Of a stretch of 64,000 nt of DNA, positions 1 to 7,889 are shown piece by piece. Origin of the DNA: CAYNHF01 sp964397045 (GTDB lineage: Bacteria > Actinomycetota > Acidimicrobiia > Spongiisociales > UBA5794). Made by a program: the position numbers and the translations under genes. The first letter of the stretch is position 1. Every line of letters begins with the position of its first letter. Location of the stretch: the NCBI GenBank assembly GCA_964397045.1, contig CAYNHF010000012.1:10148-74147 (forward strand), in the 5' to 3' direction. Below the pieces are notes generated by a model, which was not told the DNA's origin, ran no database searches, and was given only the letters and a program-made list of their open reading frames with translations.

Positions 1-1
1 G

Positions 2-244
2 TTCTCGACGATGGTCACCGAGACGGCCGATCCGGCGTATCGGGGAACCGCCCTCACGCTACAGACCGCGGTCGGGTTCCTGCTGACGCTGATCACCATT
101 CGCGGTGTCCCCCTGATCGCAGAGCAGTGGGGGTGGCAGTGGGCCTTCCCCTGGCTGGCGATCGGACCGGCGTTGGGGATCGTCGCCATGGTGGCCTTGA
201 AGCGTTCTCCTGCCTCGGCACGGCTCGCCGGAGGCCTCGGCTAG
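2..244 (+). CDS. MFS transporter, C-terminal end (partial)
   Basis: The reading frame is open from the window edge to a TAG at 242-244, so only the last 80 or so residues are seen. They hold two hydrophobic spans, one centred on TLITIRGVPLI and one on the segment ending IVAMVALKR, followed by a short Arg/Ala-rich cytoplasmic tail. This layout and the TADPAYRGTALTLQ loop fit the last helices of a major facilitator permease. The substrate cannot be inferred from this end. A second, separate MFS C-terminus lies at the other edge of the window on the opposite strand. Confidence 0.6.
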   Translation, partial: FSTMVTETADPAYRGTALTLQTAVGFLLTLITIRGVPLIAEQWGWQWAFPWLAIGPALGIVAMVALKRSPASARLAGGLG

Positions 245-333
245 CTCCGCGAAGCATCACTGAGTGTCCCCGCCGCGACAATTACCTGGAAGAGGTGATC
301 GCAATTCGTGGTTGGTGTCTGCAGGAGGATCTG

Positions 334-1029
334 ATGGACAACGCTGAGCACCAACACTTTGCCTGGCTGGCTCGTTCGTTCGGACGTACCGACTACCTAC
401 CGCTGACACCCGCCGATCTAGAGGCATTGTCGAGCGCAGGCGAGTACGTGACCAAATACCCAGGAACCCATCTCTTCAAGGAAGGGCAGCAGGCGACGGC
501 CGCTTACGTGCTCCAGAAGGGCGAGATCGAGCTCTATAGAACGCGCAAGGCGGGTAGGCGCGTCGTCGGCAGGGTGGGAGAAGGCGCCGTCATCGGCGAT
601 ATCGCCATGTTCCAGAACCAGCCCTACATCTCTTCTGCCAAGGCGATCGGGCCCACCACTGCCTTTCGCTTGGATCGAGTTCGGCTCCTTCCTGTGTTGC
701 TGGAGCACCCAACGATCGCGATGCGTTGGCTGGTGGCAGGCCTGTCGCAGCTCGAGTCGACGCAGCGGAGGGTGCTTCGTCTCATGCACCGCACCGTCAA
801 AGAGCAGGTGGCGGAACTCCTGTTGGATGAAGCAGACGCATATGGCGAGGTGCACCTCTCACAAAGCAGCCTCGCCACTTTGCTCGGTGCGTCGCGTCAG
901 TCGGTGAATGAAGCTCTCTCCGAACTACGGAGTCTCGGGTTCGTCGATACGGGCTATCGCATGGTGCGGGTCTTGGATCGTGAGGGGCTGGCCGCGATCG
1001 TTGGCGCGGAGGCCGAAGACGCGGCCTGA
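334..1029 (+). CDS. Crp/Fnr-family transcriptional regulator
   Basis: A 231-residue cytoplasmic DNA-binding regulator. Residues about 25-140 form a cyclic-nucleotide-type beta-roll: a GTHLFKEGQ entry, a GEIELYR strand and a GAVIGDIAMF turn, where the family has its phosphate-binding cassette. Residues about 174-205 form the winged helix-turn-helix (LSQSSLATLLGASRQSV). No FNR-type Cys cluster is visible, so iron-sulphur sensing is unlikely; the cassette lacks the full CRP consensus, so the ligand is unknown. I chose the ATG at 334 because AGGAGG lies eight bases upstream, although the frame is open further back. The gene stands alone, with a convergent neighbour seven bases after its stop. Confidence 0.85.
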   Translation: MDNAEHQHFAWLARSFGRTDYLPLTPADLEALSSAGEYVTKYPGTHLFKEGQQATAAYVLQKGEIELYRTRKAGRRVVGRVGEGAVIGDIAMFQNQPYISSAKAIGPTTAFRLDRVRLLPVLLEHPTIAMRWLVAGLSQLESTQRRVLRLMHRTVKEQVAELLLDEADAYGEVHLSQSSLATLLGASRQSVNEALSELRSLGFVDTGYRMVRVLDREGLAAIVGAEAEDAA

Positions 1030-1036
1030 AGCGAGC

Positions 1037-1411
1037 TCAGCGCCGGGAACGGAGTAGCGCTACCGCGGTCCCAATGGCCGCTCCAAAGAGCGAGAACACG
1101 ACCGCCTCGAAGACAGCCCCACCGGCAGGCAGCAGTGAAGGACCCGACAGCCACCCGAGTGCAGACAGGAACGCGGTGGTCCCAAGACCCAGGGCGAGAC
1201 CGGCGATTGCGGCGGCGCCGACCACCTGGCTCTTCACCTCGCGAGGGTCCTCGAGGGTGACGGCGATCGGCGGAACGGCACTGATCAAGAGGGGAGCAAG
1301 GTGATAGGTCACCTCGGGGCGCCACGCAGCCAGACTGACCCACAGTACGGTGAGGGCCAGGGTGTAGGTCAATGCACGGCGTACGGTGGCACGAGGAAGT
1401 GTGGTGAGCAT
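1037..1411 (-). CDS. Small integral membrane protein, four predicted helices
   Basis: A 124-residue protein made almost wholly of hydrophobic spans: about residues 13-29, 36-52, 63-86 and 95-119, with a basic N-terminus (RATVRR) and a basic end (LLRSRR). I do not recognise a family. GAGGGG stands a few bases before the ATG. It is convergent with the Crp-like regulator, with seven bases between the stops, so the two are not co-transcribed. It could be a small accessory membrane protein; no catalytic residues stand out. Confidence 0.6.
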   Translation of the reverse strand: MLTTLPRATVRRALTYTLALTVLWVSLAAWRPEVTYHLAPLLISAVPPIAVTLEDPREVKSQVVGAAAIAGLALGLGTTAFLSALGWLSGPSLLPAGGAVFEAVVFSLFGAAIGTAVALLRSRR

Positions 1412-1513
1412 GTACCCCTCAACGCCTCCACAACGGCGGGCGGGAGAGATTGTCTGCTACCGGACTATATCGCAACCGAGCCTGAGGCCTGATCCGTTTC
1501 TAGTGACACGCCA

Positions 1514-2836
1514 ATGCCAAGGATCACGAGCATGAAGCAACCTCAGATTCGTCTCGCAGCGGGAGCCGCAGTCTTTGCTCTAGTTGCGGTTGCGTGCGGG
1601 ACGGCATCGGGGGGAGAACTCGAAGCCGGAGGTTCGCCGCCCGCGACCAATCTGTCCGACTCGAACCCATCGACCACGGCGCAAGCCCCGACAGAGGAGG
1701 CTGCTACGGAATCCGATCCGAGTTCACTTGGCGCGACAACTGGCCCGCAGGCCGCGGTCGGAACGCTGCCGGAGGGACCCTCAGCGCTCGAAACGTATGG
1801 AGCGCCCGAGTTCCCGCCGGCGCTGATCGACCCGGATGAGATCATCTCCGGCGGGCCGCCACCAGACGGCATTCCCTCGATAGACGACCCAACGTTCCTA
1901 CCTGTGATCGATCATCTCGATCTGCTTCCAGCGCAGGAACCCGTGGTTGTGCTCGAGATCGAAGGCGATGCCCGGGCCTATCCGGCGCGCATCCTGATCT
2001 GGCATGAAATCGTAAACGACATGGTGGGTGGGGTTCCGGTGGCTGTCACCTACTGTCCGCTGTGCAACAGTGCGGCGACCTACGTTCGGCAGATCGACGG
2101 CGTCACAACCACGTTCGGGACTTCAGGTCGGCTGTTCGCCTCGGCACTCGTCATGTACGACCGGGCCACGGAAACGCTGTGGACGCATTTCGACGGCAAG
2201 GCAGTCGTCGGGCTGCTCGCCGGCAAGGAGCTGGAGTCGATCCCTTCTCCGCTCATGTCGTGGGGAGACTTCCGCAGCACCTACCCCGATGGCCTGGTGC
2301 TCGATGAGGCAGCGACGGGTTACAGCCGCGACTACGGAAGAAATCCGTACGTCGGCTATGACGATGCCGAGACCTTTCCGTTCCTGTTCGCCGGCTCAGT
2401 GGACGAGCGAGCTCGCGCCAAGCAGCGGGTCATCGGTATCACGCTGGAAGGCGAGAGCGTTGCCTATGCCCTCGAATTCATCTCGGGCGATGCCGCAGCG
2501 CCGCGAGCTACCGCCATCGAACTCGGAGGCTCGCCCTTGGTCGTCTTCTGGAGTCCGGGGCAGTCCTCTGCCTTGGAGGACGACTCCCTTTCCGGCGGCA
2601 GAGACGTCGGCACGGTTGGGGTATTCGAGTCCACCGTTGACGGCAGCGTATTGAGCTTCCTGGGGACGACGGACGGATTCACCGATCAGGAGACGGGATC
2701 GAGTTGGAACCTGGGGGGAGAGGCGGTCGCGGGACCGCTGGCGGGTGCTTCGTTGGACCGGGTCCGCCACCTCGATACATTCTGGTTCGCGTGGGCCACC
2801 TACTCGCCGGGTACCGAGCTGGTTGAGGTGCCGTAA
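1514..2836 (+). CDS. DUF3179-domain lipoprotein
   Basis: A secreted lipoprotein of about 440 residues. The N-terminus has a basic start, a hydrophobic core and a lipobox ending AVAC, with Cys at residue 28 from the first ATG; the Met at codon 7 (1532) is an equally good start. A Ser/Thr/Pro/Glu-rich linker follows. From about residue 120 onward there is a DUF3179 domain, recognisable by RAYPARILIWHEIVND and the Cys-bearing VTYCPLCNSA motif. DUF3179 proteins are widespread surface proteins with no settled function. The gene is convergent with paaK, with only nine bases between the stops. Confidence 0.85.
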   Translation: MPRITSMKQPQIRLAAGAAVFALVAVACGTASGGELEAGGSPPATNLSDSNPSTTAQAPTEEAATESDPSSLGATTGPQAAVGTLPEGPSALETYGAPEFPPALIDPDEIISGGPPPDGIPSIDDPTFLPVIDHLDLLPAQEPVVVLEIEGDARAYPARILIWHEIVNDMVGGVPVAVTYCPLCNSAATYVRQIDGVTTTFGTSGRLFASALVMYDRATETLWTHFDGKAVVGLLAGKELESIPSPLMSWGDFRSTYPDGLVLDEAATGYSRDYGRNPYVGYDDAETFPFLFAGSVDERARAKQRVIGITLEGESVAYALEFISGDAAAPRATAIELGGSPLVVFWSPGQSSALEDDSLSGGRDVGTVGVFESTVDGSVLSFLGTTDGFTDQETGSSWNLGGEAVAGPLAGASLDRVRHLDTFWFAWATYSPGTELVEVP

Positions 2837-2845
2837 CCGGTCGAC

Positions 2846-4159
2846 TCACCCGGCTTCGGGTCTCCGATCGACGACCCGATGCGCTTTGCCGCTCGAGCGC
2901 TCGATCGAGCCGGGAGCCGTGACCACTACGGCCGCGGTGACGCCGATACGATCCTTGATGCCATCTGCAAGACGCCGTTGCGCCGTGTCCCGTGTGGAGG
3001 CGTCTTGCGTGTCGCGTTCCGCTTCCACCTTGACGGTCATCACATCGAGGCGTTGCTCGCGGGAGAGCTCGATCTGGTAGTGCGGGGACAGCCCGTCTAG
3101 CTCGAGGATGATCTCCTCGACCTGGCTCGGGAACACGTTGACGCCGCGGATGATGAGCATGTCGTCGGTGCGACCGGTGATCTTCTCCATCCTTCGCATC
3201 GAGCGCGCCGTGCCTGGGAGCAGCCGAGTCAGGTCTCGCGTTCGGTATCGGATCACGGGGGCGCCTTCTTTGGTGAGTGTCGTGAAGACGAGCTCGCCGG
3301 GCGAGCCGTCGGGGAGGACGGCGCCGGTCTCCGGGTCGATGATCTCTGGATAGAAGTGGTCCTCCCAGATGTGGAGGCCGTCCTTGGTTTCGACGCATTC
3401 GGAGGCGACGCCGGGGCCGATCACCTCGGATAGGCCGTAGATGTCGACGGCATGCATGTCGAAGGATTGCTCGATTTCGGCACGCATCGCGTTGGTCCAT
3501 GGCTCAGCTCCGAAGATGCCCACCTGGAGGGAAGAGGCTGCCGGGTCGATTCCTCTGGACCGAAACTCGTCGAGAATGGCCAGCATGTATGACGGGGTGA
3601 CCATGATCACCCGCGGTTCGAAGTCGGTGATCAGTGTGACCTGTCTCGGAGTCATGCCACCGGAAACCGGGATCACCGTGCAACCGAGCCGCTCGGCGCC
3701 GGCGTGAGCCCCGAGACCTCCGGTGAAGAGCCCGTATCCGTACGCCACGTGGACGACATCTCCGGGGCGGCCACCTGCCGCCCGGATCGATCTGGCTACG
3801 ACGTCTGCCCACACCTCGAGATCGTGAGCTGTGTAGCCGACGACTGTGGCCCGGCCGGTGGTTCCTGAGGAGGCGTGGACCCTGGCAATCTGCTCCCGGG
3901 GTACCGCAAACATGCCGAACGGGTAAGTCCGGCGAAGGTCCTCCTTGGTGGTGAATGGGAAGATCGCCAGGTCGGACAGTTGACGTAGGTCATTGGGGTG
4001 CACGGCTGCGGCGTCGAATCGGGTTCGGTAGAGGTCCGTGTGCTCGTAGACGTAGGAGAGGGTGTTGCGTAGCCGCTCCAGTTGGAGGGCCCGAATCTCG
4101 TCGACGGACGCGATCTCGATCGGGTCGAGGTCCTGACGGTCCGGGGTGAGGTCCTGCAC
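2846..4159 (-). CDS. paaK: Phenylacetate-CoA ligase family protein
   Basis: A 437-residue AMP-forming ligase that would activate phenylacetate or a related aryl acid with ATP and CoA, the entry step of aerobic phenylacetate breakdown. The ATP loop HASSGTTGRATVVGY sits at about 95-109, the YGLSE motif of the adenylate site in mid-protein, and RTRDL and GRTDDMLIIRGVNVFP at the domain hinge, as in PaaK. The length is normal for the family. No other paa genes are in the window, so the true substrate is uncertain. The start is GTG at 4159; a weak CAGAGT hexamer lies six bases before it, hinting at a leaderless transcript. Confidence 0.88.
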   Translation of the reverse strand: MQDLTPDRQDLDPIEIASVDEIRALQLERLRNTLSYVYEHTDLYRTRFDAAAVHPNDLRQLSDLAIFPFTTKEDLRRTYPFGMFAVPREQIARVHASSGTTGRATVVGYTAHDLEVWADVVARSIRAAGGRPGDVVHVAYGYGLFTGGLGAHAGAERLGCTVIPVSGGMTPRQVTLITDFEPRVIMVTPSYMLAILDEFRSRGIDPAASSLQVGIFGAEPWTNAMRAEIEQSFDMHAVDIYGLSEVIGPGVASECVETKDGLHIWEDHFYPEIIDPETGAVLPDGSPGELVFTTLTKEGAPVIRYRTRDLTRLLPGTARSMRRMEKITGRTDDMLIIRGVNVFPSQVEEIILELDGLSPHYQIELSREQRLDVMTVKVEAERDTQDASTRDTAQRRLADGIKDRIGVTAAVVVTAPGSIERSSGKAHRVVDRRPEAG

Positions 4160-4199
4160 GGCACCACTCTGGCACGCCGCGGCTGATTCCCAGCATTAA

Positions 4200-4577
4200 A
4201 TGCCCCGACCAGGTACGCTTAACGTCACTGTGACGCAACAACCACAAGCGTGCGGATGGTGTGGGGAAGTGATTCCCGCGAGCGGAAACGTCGGGAGACC
4301 GCGTCGCTATTGCCGCAGGAGCCACCGCCAGCGGGCATATGAGGCCAGGCGCCTCGCCCAGGTACGCCGGATTCAGCCGGACGAGGTCCTGGTGATGCGT
4401 TCGACCTGGAACGGACTGAGAGACGCCCTAATCGAGCTGCAGGACGCGTCACGGCACGTTGCTGCCGGCTTGGTGGGCTCCGAGGGCGACAGGAACTACC
4501 TCGATGCCGTAGGTCGACTGTCGAGCGCACTCGCAGATCTGCAAGAACTCGCGGTGGAGCCGACGGCTGGGTGGTAG
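4200..4577 (+). CDS. Small Cys-rich (zinc-ribbon-like) conserved protein
   Basis: A protein of about 115-125 residues with a CGWCG motif near the N-terminus and a second Cys in RRYCRRSHRQRAYEARR, a spacing that suggests a treble-clef or zinc-ribbon fold. A charged helical region without signal or membrane segment follows, so it is probably cytoplasmic. Small actinobacterial proteins of this shape are common but uncharacterised. The start could be ATG 4200 or, more likely, GTG 4230 just before the Cys motif. It is divergent from paaK, sharing a gap of only about 40-70 bases. Confidence 0.6.
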   Translation: MPRPGTLNVTVTQQPQACGWCGEVIPASGNVGRPRRYCRRSHRQRAYEARRLAQVRRIQPDEVLVMRSTWNGLRDALIELQDASRHVAAGLVGSEGDRNYLDAVGRLSSALADLQELAVEPTAGW

Positions 4578-4698
4578 TGCCATTGCGGCGGCATGTTGGC
4601 CCGAGGGTTGGTAGCGGCCGGCTCAAGGCTGGGGTGAGGGTCTTGGGTTGGAACACCACTGACCCATAATCCACGTTATGTAAAGTTCGAGCTCGCCA

Positions 4699-4830
4699 TC
4701 AGCTCCTCCCCACCTCCCTCGTGATGCGTAATGACATTGAAAGAGCTGCTGACAGCACGACGTATGCCCGAGGTTCGAGTTTGCCAATGATCCGGTACAC
4801 ACCCCAGAGGGCGTTGGCGAGCTCGATCAT
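4699..4830 (-). CDS. Possible 43-residue small protein
   Basis: A short frame lies in the otherwise empty gap between the anti-sigma-like gene and the Cys-rich gene. The translation begins MIELANALWGVYRIIG and has a hydrophobic stretch (AYVVLSAALSMSL) and a basic tail, which looks protein-like. There is no convincing ribosome binding site and no family match that I recognise. It may be a fragment or a chance frame. Confidence 0.22.
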   Translation of the reverse strand: MIELANALWGVYRIIGKLEPRAYVVLSAALSMSLRITREVGRS

Positions 4831-4873
4831 GAGATCCGGTGAGGAGGTCGGGTGGTGAGACCAGGTTACGAAG

Positions 4874-6358
4874 TCAGAGGTCCTCGAGTAGTGAGCCGTC
4901 GAGGTATTCGCGCGGCACCGTGATGCCAATGTCGTCGAGGTACCGGGGGTAGTACTCGAGTATGGCTTGCGCGAACTCGAGCGAGAATCCGCCAGGCGGT
5001 GGACCATTGCCCTCGGGCCAGAGCGTGGCGATCTCCGGAGCATTCCCGGCCATCCAGGCGTCGCGCCAGAATCCGCGTAGGTCGGGGCCGCCCGCCGCAC
5101 TAAGGAGCATGCGGTCCTCGACCAGAGTGATGCCTTCCTGCCCAATCGTGAGATCGACCAATCCTTGGGAGGCGCCACCAGGGAAGAACAGCACTCCAAT
5201 GCCCTCCAGTTCAGCCGAACATCTCACGCTTGAGGCTTCCCCGGTGCACTTGGTGGGTGACCATTGCATCTGGAGCATGTCGTGCCACCACGTCCAATAC
5301 TCTCGGAGTTCGGCGGACCCGACAGCTTCCGACGCGGGACCCACGCTGGTGCTCTCCAGGTTCGTGTCGGTTCCGACGTACCGTCCGCCAGGGGCGAACG
5401 CACTCTCCACCGCCTCGATGTCCCCGCCGTTCAGCGACTCGAAGAATCCGGAGACGAGGTCCCACGTTGGCTGGGGGACGCCGCTTTGTAGCGCTCCGTA
5501 CTCGACGATATGGGTGTCGAGAGTCGTGCGTGCGACTTCGGTCCGGAGCCATTCCTCGGGGCCGGCGACGATGGCTGGTGCCTCCGGGTCCCGGTCGCGA
5601 ACCCAGGCCTGGAAGTCGTCCATAGCGGCAGCTCGCTCCGGATTCTCCCCCACCACTGACAGCGCAGAGATCAGCGAGCCATCCGTTTCGATCATCCACG
5701 TTTGTTCCCAGGGCCGGAGGTCGAGCGTGTCCGCGAATCGGTCCGTGAGCTCCACCCGGCATCGCACCGTTCCGTCAGATGTCGCGCAGCCCTCGAACTC
5801 CAGGCGCTCTTCGAACACTCCTGCCGTCGCGATGCGGTCCGTGAGGGAGACCGAAGATGGAGATGCCGGAATCGGGACCCAGGGTGCCAGGGACACCGAC
5901 GCGTCGGGTGTGAGTAGTCGCGCCGCAACGTCTGGATTACCCACGTTGTAGGCATGTTCCAGATCCGCAATCAGGCCCTCGGTCCCGGGTTCCAGCGGCA
6001 TAGACCCTTGAACGTCCTCTGCAGGGGAAGAGGGCGTGGTCGTAGGCGGAGCGGTGGTCGGCGCGGTTGGCTCGGGAGACGTTGGAGCGACGGGATCCGA
6101 GGAGTCGCCTGCGAGCAACGCCAGCAGCACCACCCCCGTGAGGAGTACGAGCGCAAACGTCCCCGCCGCGACCAGCCAGCCGCTGCGAGCAGGTTTGGGT
6201 GCCATTTGAGTTGCAGGACGGACGCCGGGATCGTCTGTAATCCGCTTGTCGACCTCGGCGAATGCGACGTCCGCTGGCCATGCCCCGGACGGCATTTCGG
6301 AACCGGCCGGGCAGGCGTCCGTTAGGGCGAAGCGCTCCAGAAGCTGTGAGTCGTTCAT
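4874..6358 (-). CDS. Membrane-anchored anti-sigma-like protein with two NTF2-like domains
   Basis: A 494-residue single-pass protein. Residues 1-60 are cytoplasmic and could bind the sigma factor; one helix spans about 61-84; a Thr/Pro-rich linker follows; the outside part holds two NTF2/SnoaL-like domains, about 125-255 (starting LIADLEHAYNVGN) and about 310-435 (starting DLVSGFFESLNGGD). I chose the ATG at 6358 because it overlaps the sigma stop codon as TGATG, implying translational coupling. The position directly after an ECF sigma gene and the topology suggest it restrains that sigma and senses something outside the membrane. I see no HExxH or HCxxC zinc anti-sigma motif, so the regulatory role is inference. 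Confidence 0.65.
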   Translation of the reverse strand: MNDSQLLERFALTDACPAGSEMPSGAWPADVAFAEVDKRITDDPGVRPATQMAPKPARSGWLVAAGTFALVLLTGVVLLALLAGDSSDPVAPTSPEPTAPTTAPPTTTPSSPAEDVQGSMPLEPGTEGLIADLEHAYNVGNPDVAARLLTPDASVSLAPWVPIPASPSSVSLTDRIATAGVFEERLEFEGCATSDGTVRCRVELTDRFADTLDLRPWEQTWMIETDGSLISALSVVGENPERAAAMDDFQAWVRDRDPEAPAIVAGPEEWLRTEVARTTLDTHIVEYGALQSGVPQPTWDLVSGFFESLNGGDIEAVESAFAPGGRYVGTDTNLESTSVGPASEAVGSAELREYWTWWHDMLQMQWSPTKCTGEASSVRCSAELEGIGVLFFPGGASQGLVDLTIGQEGITLVEDRMLLSAAGGPDLRGFWRDAWMAGNAPEIATLWPEGNGPPPGGFSLEFAQAILEYYPRYLDDIGITVPREYLDGSLLEDL

Positions 6359-6921
6359 CACTCCCCTCCCTCCGCTGCGGGCGAGGGTCGCGGCGTCGGG
6401 TTCGGGCCGATTTTGATGCCGGCGACGCGGCGGAGTCTGCGCAGAGCTCGCGTCGAACGCTTCTTGGCCGCTTCCAAGCTGCACCCGAGCACGGCGGCGA
6501 CCTCGGCCAGAGAGAGATCCTCGTACGCCCGCAGCCGCAGGATTTCCTGGTCGGCCGGGCGCAGCTTGCTGAAGGCCTTCAGCAACTCGGTGTCTTGACT
6601 GTTGCGGATGACCACTACCTCTGGTCCTTGTTCAGAGTGTTGAGCCTGACCGTCGAGCTTTAGTTGCAGGTTGCGGCGGCGCTGCGCTGAACGTCGGATG
6701 GAGCTGACTTCGTACCTGGCGACCGTGTAGAGCCACGGCAGCATGGCGTCTTCATCATTCGGCATGCTGTCGACCTTTCGCCAGGCAACCGCAAACACCT
6801 GGGCGGCGGCATCGTTGGCGTCCAACGGGGGAAGACGCCGATGGCAGTAGCGACTCACCGCCTCGTAGTGCGCGTCGAATGCCCGGCGCAGCCTCGCCCG
6901 GTTGGCGTCTTCAGAAGCCAC
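6358..6921 (-). CDS. ECF-family RNA polymerase sigma factor
   Basis: A 187-residue sigma-70 family protein. Region 2 lies at about 10-75 (HYEAVSRYCHRRL, then LPWLYTVARYEV), and region 4 at about 115-165 (LRPADQEILRLRAYEDLSLAEVAAVLGCS), a typical helix-turn-helix. There is no region 3, as expected for ECF sigmas. The start is GTG 6921 with GGGAGGAC upstream. The C-terminus ends in a Pro-rich tail. Its stop overlaps the start of the membrane protein that probably controls it. ECF sigmas usually drive their own operon, so the 306-base gap upstream is the likely target. Confidence 0.88.
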   Translation of the reverse strand: MASEDANRARLRRAFDAHYEAVSRYCHRRLPPLDANDAAAQVFAVAWRKVDSMPNDEDAMLPWLYTVARYEVSSIRRSAQRRRNLQLKLDGQAQHSEQGPEVVVIRNSQDTELLKAFSKLRPADQEILRLRAYEDLSLAEVAAVLGCSLEAAKKRSTRALRRLRRVAGIKIGPNPTPRPSPAAEGGE

Positions 6922-6954
6922 CGCTCTGTCCTCCCACAGGAACTCTCACCCCAT

Positions 6955-6963
6955 CTACGTCCG
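6955..6963 (-). promoter_or_regulatory. CGGACGTA motif, copy 1 (inverted)
   Basis: The plus strand reads CTACGTCCG, the exact nine-base inverted partner of copy 2 at 7016-7024. It is closest to the sigma gene. A protein-binding or ECF promoter role is inference. Confidence 0.3.
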
Positions 6964-7014
6964 CGTCGGCGGAATCAGGGACATTCCCGTTCTGGGTGTC
7001 CCCGAACCAACCTA

Positions 7015-7024
7015 CCGGACGTAG
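7015..7024 (+). promoter_or_regulatory. CGGACGTA motif, copy 2
   Basis: Reads CCGGACGTAG. It forms a nine-base inverted repeat with copy 1, with 52 bases between them, and shares nine bases (CCGGACGTA) with copy 3. Confidence 0.3.
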
Positions 7025-7164
7025 CCAGAGTGAGCCCGGGCTCGCCCACAGGAATGGTCCGGGGAGGCGGGACGGTCAGCCGGGCTGCCTCTCCGGCCAC
7101 TCTGGGTGAGCTGCCAACTGTTGGGACGATGGGTGTCCACCTAGCTGTCCCCTACGGGCGCCGC

Positions 7165-7173
7165 CCGGACGTA
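7165..7173 (+). promoter_or_regulatory. CGGACGTA motif, copy 3
   Basis: Reads CCGGACGTA in direct orientation relative to copy 2, about 55 bases before the secreted-protein start, a plausible place for a promoter element or operator. Confidence 0.3.
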
Positions 7174-7227
7174 AGCAATACATCAAGAGCGTTCGGCGCC
7201 ACGCCGGACCCGAGAGAGGGAGCAGGT

Positions 7228-7803
7228 ATGAGAATGGTGATGAGGCGTGCGTTCGTCTTCGCTGCGGTTGCAGCTTTGTTCGTGCTTACGGTGGCCTCGA
7301 CGGCAGTGGCCGGCCCGCCGGGAGAGTCCGGTGCAGTGGTGCGAGGACCCGGTCCGGCTGACTTCGTGTACTGGGAAGGTAGCGACGTCGTACTTACCGG
7401 CAACAATAGTTTTGCGGACGGCTGCGTGGGGATCGGTTTTCAAGAGGTCACGCTGTCTACGGTCAGCCCTGGCAACGGGAGCGGACTGGGGCACTCCAGC
7501 GCTGCGGATGTTGCTGTGCTGGTCTTCGAGGTCGACAACATCACATCGGTCGACGACCTCTTCGCGTGGCTCGCTGCATCCTGTGCTGCCACAGTCTCTC
7601 CGGAGCCGGTGGCCGAGGGCTCGGGCCGGCTCACGGCGCACTTCCGCATCGACGCGGACGGCGTGTCGTACAACCACAACGGCGTCGCTGGGAATGTGAC
7701 GACGAGTGAGGGTGACCAGGTGCATGTCAACACGTTGGCCCAACTCGCGATCGGTCCCGCCGGCCTCGATCTGCGGCAATTGAGGGTGAACTACGGCGGC
7801 TGA
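7228..7803 (+). CDS. Small secreted protein of unknown function
   Basis: A 191-residue protein with a classic Sec signal: a basic MRMVMRR start, a hydrophobic core, and an Ala-x-Ala-like cleavage region near AVAGPP at about residues 28-33. The mature part is rich in Gly, Val, Ser and Asp with two Cys, suggesting a beta-rich extracellular domain; I recognise no family. The ATG at 7228 follows GGGAGCAGG at good spacing. It is divergent from the ECF sigma gene, and the shared gap has repeated motifs, so it may belong to that regulon (inference). Confidence 0.6.
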   Translation: MRMVMRRAFVFAAVAALFVLTVASTAVAGPPGESGAVVRGPGPADFVYWEGSDVVLTGNNSFADGCVGIGFQEVTLSTVSPGNGSGLGHSSAADVAVLVFEVDNITSVDDLFAWLAASCAATVSPEPVAEGSGRLTAHFRIDADGVSYNHNGVAGNVTTSEGDQVHVNTLAQLAIGPAGLDLRQLRVNYGG

Positions 7804-7824
7804 CGCGCGCCGGGTCTTCCGGTT

Positions 7825-7868
7825 CGGCGGGGTGTGGAGAGGTATCGAGTCATCCCACACCCCTGCCG
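7825..7868. terminator. Hairpin terminator between convergent genes
   Basis: GGGGTGTGG at 7829-7837 pairs perfectly with CCACACCCC at 7855-7863, extended by CGGC/GCCG across a one-base bulge. It has no U-tract. It sits between two converging stop codons, so it could serve both strands. Confidence 0.65.
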
Positions 7869-7889
7869 AGCGGGCGGGTCACCTCGGAG

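Larger units (their letters stand above)
6922..7227. other. Divergent regulatory gap between sigma factor and secreted protein
   Basis: No convincing gene lies here. The 306 bases separate the ECF sigma gene (minus) from the secreted-protein gene (plus) and should carry promoters for both. Its notable content is an eight-base motif CGGACGTA present three times, annotated separately. Confidence 0.6.

Noticed and set aside
6940..6961. GGAAC and CGTC as an ECF promoter in front of the secreted-protein gene
   Set aside because: The spacing of 14 bases is shorter than the 16-17 usual for ECF promoters, and it lies over 250 bases from the gene.
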